Source: Camellia lanceoleosa
Taxonomy: Eukaryota; Streptophyta; Magnoliopsida; Ericales; Theaceae
Reading direction: 5' to 3'
Assembly (NCBI GenBank): GCA_025200525.1
Contig: CM045758.1
Coordinates: 3,333,706-3,397,705 of the forward strand
DNA length: 64,000 nt
Shown here: piece after piece, positions 58,330 to 64,000 of the stretch
How positions within the stretch are numbered: the stretch's first letter is position 1
Layout of the letters: the number at the start of each line of letters is the position of its first letter
Position numbers and translations under genes: made by a program
Notes under the pieces: model-generated
Told to the model about the DNA's origin: nothing
Database searches by the model: none
What the model saw: the letters and a program-made list of their open reading frames with translations, nothing else

Positions 58330-59353
58330 GCAGCAAAGATTTTCACTTTCTGCGAGCTGGCTGCTGCAACAAAGAACTTCAAGCAAGAATGTCCATTGGG
58401 TGAAGGTGGATTTGGAAGGGTTGACACTTTAGGGTGGGAAGGTAGGTAACAAGGATCTTTGCCTTAAATTAAACTGATTTGTAGTTGTATTAATATAAAA
58501 AATAAAGATAAAAACATTGTTCTGAATTGATGTGTTTGTATTTTTATGTGGAATTATAACACACTTGAGCTTTAATTTTTGGGTTGTGGCGAATAGGTTG
58601 TGGCGGAGATTAGAGGCTTCTGGTGTATGCAAGGAAACAAGGAGTTTGTTGTTGAGGTTTTGGTGCTGAGTCTCTTCCATCACCCAAATCTGGTACACCT
58701 CGTGAGATATTGTGTTGACGAAGATTAGAGACTTTTGGTGTATGAATATATGCCAATCGGTTCTTTAGAAGATCATCTACTCGGTACTCGTTTCCTTTTC
58801 GTATCTTCTTTCAAAAATTTTTTTACTGTCATATCTAAAAGTACATTGATATTTATAAAGACAATAACTTTTTATTTTTCTCTCTTTGCTCTGGTTTTAC
58901 ACGGTTGTGAGCCTGCATGCCAACGTGAAAATATCTGTGCTTACTGGAACCTCTTGTCTGTTCTTCCTCCTTTATTTTTATTATTTTTTAAATTATACAA
59001 AGAAAGTGTAAATTAATTAATTTTGTGCTTTATGCTTGCTTGGGGTTGTAGGTATTAACTTTTTAATTAGTATGAAATGAGAAAGTGTTGATGTATGTTT
59101 GAAAATAATGTACTGAAATAATTTGATAGCATGATTTTAAATATTACAGACATTTCAGAAGATAAAAAGCCGTTAGATTGGTTAGCAAGAATGAAAATAG
59201 TTTCAAGTGCTGCTCAAGGTATGGAGTATTTGCACGAGAAGGCAAACCCTCTTGTTGTATATCGGGATTGAAAATCCTCAAAACATATTTTTGGATGAAG
59301 ATTTTAATCCAAGACTCTCTGATTATGGGCTTGCTAAGCTTGGACTTGGTGGC
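58330..59353 (+). pseudogene. Receptor-like cytoplasmic kinase remnant (RLCK-VII/PBS1-like)
   Basis: These kinases signal downstream of cell-surface receptors. Three segments remain. At 58330-58430: [13 protein letters not shown] and the glycine loop GEGGFGRV. At 58592-58780: [20 protein letters not shown], a stop (TAG), then RLLVYEYMPIGSLEDHL. At 59153-59353: [34 protein letters not shown], a stop (TGA), then after a one-base shift IFLDEDFNPRLSDYGLAKLG. The part that should hold the ATP-binding lysine is missing between the first two, DFG reads DYG, and the C-terminal lobe is absent. It lies between the two OXA2 copies and looks dead. Confidence 0.82.
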
Positions 59354-59790
59354 AGAAAAGAAAGAAAATGATTATGATTTCTTACCATCATGTTTGGATG
59401 AATAAAAGAGATGAGAATGTGATTTCTCACCTATCTTATTTGGATAGAGTAAATAACAAAAAAGAAATGAAAGAGTTATACCTCATTTTACTAAGATAAC
59501 CTTCTATATTAATAAGTTATATTTTTTCATAAGAGTAATTTTGATATTTAAAAAAAAAAAAATTATTAAACCCAATTCTTCTTTTACTTAAATCTCATTA
59601 TTTTTAGTGAGAAACAAAACTGAAGTTTAGTAATAATTCTTTTCTCACCATCTATCACAATTTCTCATGCTTTCTCACCCTACTTAACTATCCAAACAAA
59701 CAAATAAGTGAAAGAGTATCCATTCATCCTCTTTCTTTTTGTTTCGCAACAAACCCCTCCATGGAAACGGAGTCTTGGGGCTTCTTATTA
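59354..59790. other. Spacer before the second OXA2 copy
   Basis: AT-rich with a poly(A) run near 59550-59565. Similarity to the first OXA2 copy begins at about 59791 (TAGTGTGATATC..), matching about 45891, which puts the left edge of the duplication there. Confidence 0.55.
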
Positions 59791-59820
59791 GTGTGATATC
59801 TAAGTTTGGTATTGTACACG

Positions 59821-62800
59821 ATGCCATTGCCAGCAATGGCAACCCCGAAGCTCTTACTATCAAAGCTTCTTCGTCGTCACTCTCCTCCAACTCTTTCTTC
59901 CCTAATCTCTTCTTCTTCTTCTTCTTCTTCTTCTTCTTCTTCTTCTGTCTATTCTTCCCACATTTCTTCTCATTCAAACCTCTTCGATCAATCTCACAAC
60001 CTCACATCCCCAAATCACATTCTTCCTCTTCCACCATCGACTCTGCACTCGCTCTCTCCTCACTACAATTTCTTGTGTTTCCGCTTTTTTTCCACTCGTG
60101 GCTCAGAATTCGGTTCAAGTTTGCAGTTTGCTAGTGTTGGTGCTAGTGCTGGTGGTGATGGTGATGGTTCGGAAGTTGCAGAGGTGCTAGTTAGTGCCTC
60201 TACTTCTACCGATGATGTCAGCATTGCAGAGTTGATTCTTTCTGTTCGTGCAGTGGTTTCATTGCTTGATTATTGCCATGACTTCACTGGATTGCCTTGG
60301 TGTGTATATTCGCTTCTGTTGAACACTTAGGTTTCGTTGTTGTGAAAATTAGGTGGAATATGAAAAATTTTAATTTGAAAATGGAATTGAGGAAATACAA
60401 AGTAACCATAATTTGATTCTTATAGGTTTTAGTTTGAAGGATTGAATTAAAACAAAATTTGTCTTATTGTGTTTGTTAGAGATTGTGGGAGGGAGGAACA
60501 TTCAAATCTAGGGTAGGTAGGGTAAGGGGGGTGCACCCAAAAATTTTATAAATTGTGTATTATACTAATAATTAGTAAGATAATTTCAAACTAGACTAGT
60601 TTCGTACCCTCAAAATTTCAATAGTTTGCACCTTAAAAATTATAAAGATTCACAACCCAAATTATTTACATTACAAAATTTTAAAAATAGTTTCCAAATT
60701 GAGGTTTATCAAATATTGATGTATTTTGTTTGTTCTATGTGTTATTTGTTATATTTTTGTATTATTTAAAGTTACTTATATTCTTCTATTTGTTCTTATT
60801 TGTTACTATTCTTGTTTTATGTTAATATGTCATTTATGTTTTTTTTTTTTTTTTCTCCTATAAATCACACTTTGCTTATGTACCTTATTTTGTATTCATT
60901 CCTTTGTTAGTTCATTCTCTAGAAATAGGAATATTGTGCAGAAATGAAAATATTGTCTACATTCAACATGTCATTCTTAAAATTGAGTTCATAAAATTTA
61001 ATACAATTTATTAAAACAAATTATCATTTCACTCCTAAAAATATGCATTTTCAACCATGAAAATTTTCAAAACTAAACTGCATAATAGGATGTAAAATGA
61101 TTTTGTAAAAATTTATTTGATCACATTTATTGAGAAAGATATAACTTAAGGTTTTGATATCGAGTCTATTATAGATGTTTATATATATATATACTACAAA
61201 AAGTGGTGATTATATGTACGATTCTATTTTTGTTCTCAATTATGTAGACAAAGAATGTTTGCTTAATAGTAATATTATTCACTTTTTTATGTTGGTATAA
61301 ATCAAAATTTAAAATTTTTATAATAATATTTTTCGATAAAAAGTTATATGTATTTTTGCCTGCCCAAAGTCCGAATCCTAGATCTGTCCCTGCATTCACT
61401 AGAACTAGACAAATAGAAATGTAGTTAATTGTTTAATTAGGGACAAAGAATACTTACTCAGGGCAGCTGTGTTACATAGACTCTTCTATTCTCCAAAGTA
61501 CAAAAGTTGTGAGATATGTGTCTGACACCATATTCAATTTAGACACTTGTATCTTCTAATTTTTTACATTGTTTGAAAAAGAAGAAACTAACATTTGTTG
61601 GTAAAAAAAATTTATAGTCTCACATATGATAGATGGAACAGATAGAAATTCCATATTATCACTAAATCCTATTTAATTTCAATATTTCTCCATAATTTTT
61701 ACCACATTTTATCTAAAAATATCATACAATATGCATGATATATATAAGTGTTTATGATGTGTCCTTGTAACCATGTCCAACTTTAGGATGCATATCCTAA
61801 TATCCTAACATTTAGGTTTATAAATGTGTGACGCTTGAACTTGCACCCGATACCCGTACCCAAGTCCATATACCGTAGCAGTGGAGGCATTAATTATGTA
61901 CAGTGCTTATATACTGCTATAATTTGTTGTTTGTGCGTCCCTATAATGTGAACAACTTGATCTAACCCTGCTGTAACCATGGTTTTGAGTCTTTTGACCA
62001 AGTTTATGAGCAATTTTCATAATTTTTAGTTGAATTGATGTGAGTCTTTGAAAATTTTACATATTTCCAACTGTTTTTTAAGTTTTGGCTATTTTTTTAT
62101 TTGCTTTTTTACTGCAGAAGATACACTTTCGTGTCTTGATAATTACATAGTTGATGCAGGAAACATGCATTGTAACTATGCTTTTCTTCTACTTTTTTTG
62201 TGTTCTAATGTCCATATCTATAATGAAACTTTTCAGGTGGGTAATAATTGCTTCTTCAACTTTGTTTCTGAGAATTACATTGCTGCCCATGCTTATATTG
62301 CAACTCAAGAAGTTAAAAAAGCTTGCAGAATTGTTTCCTAAATGTGAGTCTTTACTTTCTTTAACAATGGATTATAATTGTTCCTTTTTTCTGTGTGTGA
62401 ACCTAAGTATAATGTAACCATAAATGTATCGTAGGAGGAGAGCATGCACCAAGCCATGAGGTATACACATGGCCTTTTTTTTTTTTTTTTGGAAGATTTG
62501 GAACCCTTACTTATCATAGGGTCCAAAAACCCGACATACCTTCAACTAAACTTAATTTTATCGTTTTATCTTTCTCCTTTAGTAGACTCTTGAACTCCAT
62601 TTTGGACTTTCTTGACACATCACTTGCACCCAAATCAACTGCCATTGTTTTGAATTCCTTTGAAAATAATCTACCTGATGAAAAATAAAGAGACATACTT
62701 GTTTCTGTTTGTGCGGACTGCAGAATAAGCACATTTGTTAGACATGTTCATGGTTGATTCGGTGGACTAATTTTTGACTGTTTAATGAAGTATGGCTTTA

Positions 62801-63514
62801 AGACGTGCCAATTTTCATGAGTGAAGTGTCATTCTTTTTCCAACAATACACTTTACACGGGTACAATGCTTGAATTTAATATATGGGATGACTCCACATG
62901 CTCATCAATGTGGTTTGTACTTTTCCCTTTTAAAGGAAAACTGACTGCCATATGGCTTTAGTTCAATACTGCCCCTTGCCACACCAAGCAGCGTAGGGAG
63001 TCAATACAAATTCAATGAGGTAAATTGGCATTTTTTTATTAATTATTCCAGTGATACCCCAAGGTCCCTACTACAGTATAACTATACCAATTGCACCACA
63101 CTGGTGCCTCCACCATGTATGCAGTCACCTATTACTACTACTACTGTGGTATGGGCATGAATTGTCTGTGTTGCTCTTTCCTCTCTTCCTTCCTCTTCTC
63201 TTCTTCCCCTAGTTTTCTACGTCAGCCCATTAATGGAAAAAAGTAGGTGATTATATTCAGTGACTTGTAAAAAAAACCTGTATCCAATTTGCTGTTATTT
63301 ACAAAGGATTCCATCTACATTTCAGTGAGGTTGGCTATTTAACTTACACTTAATTTTTGCTTGACTTTCTTATGCATCTCTTAAAGTGCCTCCTCCATTG
63401 CCACCACCTCTCCTGGGAAAAATTTATATCGACCAACTTTCACTCTTCCATAAGGAAAAACAAGCAGTTGGGTGCACTTCATATTTATGGTTCCTAGCAT
63501 ATTTTTCTGTCCAG
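59821..63514 (+). pseudogene. Second copy of the OXA2 gene, exons 1-3, donor lost after exon 3
   Basis: Exons 59821-60299, 62237-62343 and 63387-63514 match exons 1-3 of the first copy in size class and phase, and the introns are alike too. All three exons are open. Exon 1 carries the targeting peptide with a run of 13 serines (five in the first copy) and a shorter acidic Gly/Ser part. Exon 2 keeps the first membrane segment, and exon 3 keeps PPPLPPPL and FLAYFSVQ. The donor after exon 3 reads CAG|TT where the first copy has CAG|GT, so normal splicing there should fail and a stop follows about 25 codons on. The remaining exons would lie past 64000. It could be a decaying duplicate or a truncated gene; calling it a pseudogene is an inference from the lost donor. 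Confidence 0.7.
59908..59946 (+). repeat. (TCT)13 repeat coding for polyserine
   Basis: Thirteen TCT codons in the targeting peptide region of the second OXA2 copy. The first copy has four TCT and one TCA at the same place (about 46004-46018). Confidence 0.92.
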
Positions 63515-63940
63515 TTGAGAGTTCTATTCATTCTATGCTGTAATGTATTATTTAATTCAAAATCATTAATTTTCTTCTTATAGGATAATTTCAACATCAT
63601 TAATAATGCAAAATTGCAACATTATCAGAATGAATGGAACTCTTTGGTAGTGAAATTAGCTAGCAAATTAGGTTTTTGCATGAAGTACGTGATGGAGACC
63701 CTTCCCAAGCACCAACTCTCTCTACCCACTTAATTTTACTATCATAGCCAGCTCTCCTAGCTCCTAGCTCCTAGCTCCTTGAACATGAACCCTTCCTTTC
63801 CAACCGCTCTTTGCAAATCTCTCTTGTGCCTTCTCCACCCTTGTCTCAGCCCCTCTCCCCCATAAGAACTCAGAAGAGACAAAGAAGAAAGCGTTTTGAG
63901 TGGAGGATTTAGACTTTCCTGTGCCATTTACAGGAGCCTA

Positions 63941-64000
63941 GGCCTCGTTTGGCAAGAGGCTAAAATAGCCAATTAGCCAAAAAGTTACCTTTTTAGCCAA
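63941..64000. mobile_element. Left end of a MITE, cut by the window edge
   Basis: GGCCTCGTTTGGCAAGAGGC begins right after GAGCCTA, while the first OXA2 copy reads GAGCCTAGTAATA without a break at about 50850. The inner CTAAAATAGCC and AGCCAAAAAG resemble the element at 48476-48697, so the two are probably related. Confidence 0.65.

Overview
The window looks like nuclear DNA of a flowering plant, most likely a dicot with a repeat-rich genome. The evidence is AT-rich introns with canonical GT..AG borders, a 14-exon gene for an Oxa1/YidC-type insertase with TPR repeats, broken copies of a plant PPR gene, a cytosolic pyruvate kinase and a receptor-like cytoplasmic kinase, and a large pile of nested plant LTR retrotransposons. 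The species cannot be named from the sequence alone.

Left flank (1-6204): a three-exon remnant of cytosolic pyruvate kinase on the minus strand, a SINE with an 18-bp target duplication, a 268-bp MITE with TTA duplication, a PPR gene on the minus strand stopped early by an in-frame TGA, and the right end of a CACTA transposon.

Nested retrotransposon block (6205-43880). The oldest layer is a Tat-lineage Ty3/gypsy element. It has lost its 5' LTR and start of gag. Its degraded gag, protease, reverse transcriptase, RNase H, second RNase H and integrase run on the plus strand. Downstream it carries two antisense reading frames, one encoding a plant mobile domain protein, and then a probable 3' LTR. 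A 23.1-kb element (8627-31766, target duplication ATGGC) sits inside the protease/pol frame. It has about 4.5-kb LTRs, an arginine-tRNA-type primer site, a gag-like frame with two stops, several minisatellite arrays and no polymerase or integrase, so it looks like a non-autonomous Ogre/Tat derivative. Its 3' LTR is in turn split by an inverted 5.15-kb solo LTR of a related family (26270-31417, duplication GGGGG). A separate 1.37-kb solo LTR (35887-37255, duplication CATGC) cuts the end of the antisense frame.

Right flank (43881-64000): a FYVE zinc-finger relic; a full-length OXA2-type mitochondrial insertase gene (45924-57777, predicted 591 residues) whose introns hold MITEs and an antisense gypsy integrase fragment; a broken RLCK-type kinase; and a second copy of the first part of the OXA2 gene (59821 to the window edge). 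The second copy keeps exons 1-3 open but has lost the GT donor after exon 3. Copy-specific MITE insertions give matching empty sites between the two OXA2 copies. The only gene in the window that looks fully intact is the first OXA2 copy.
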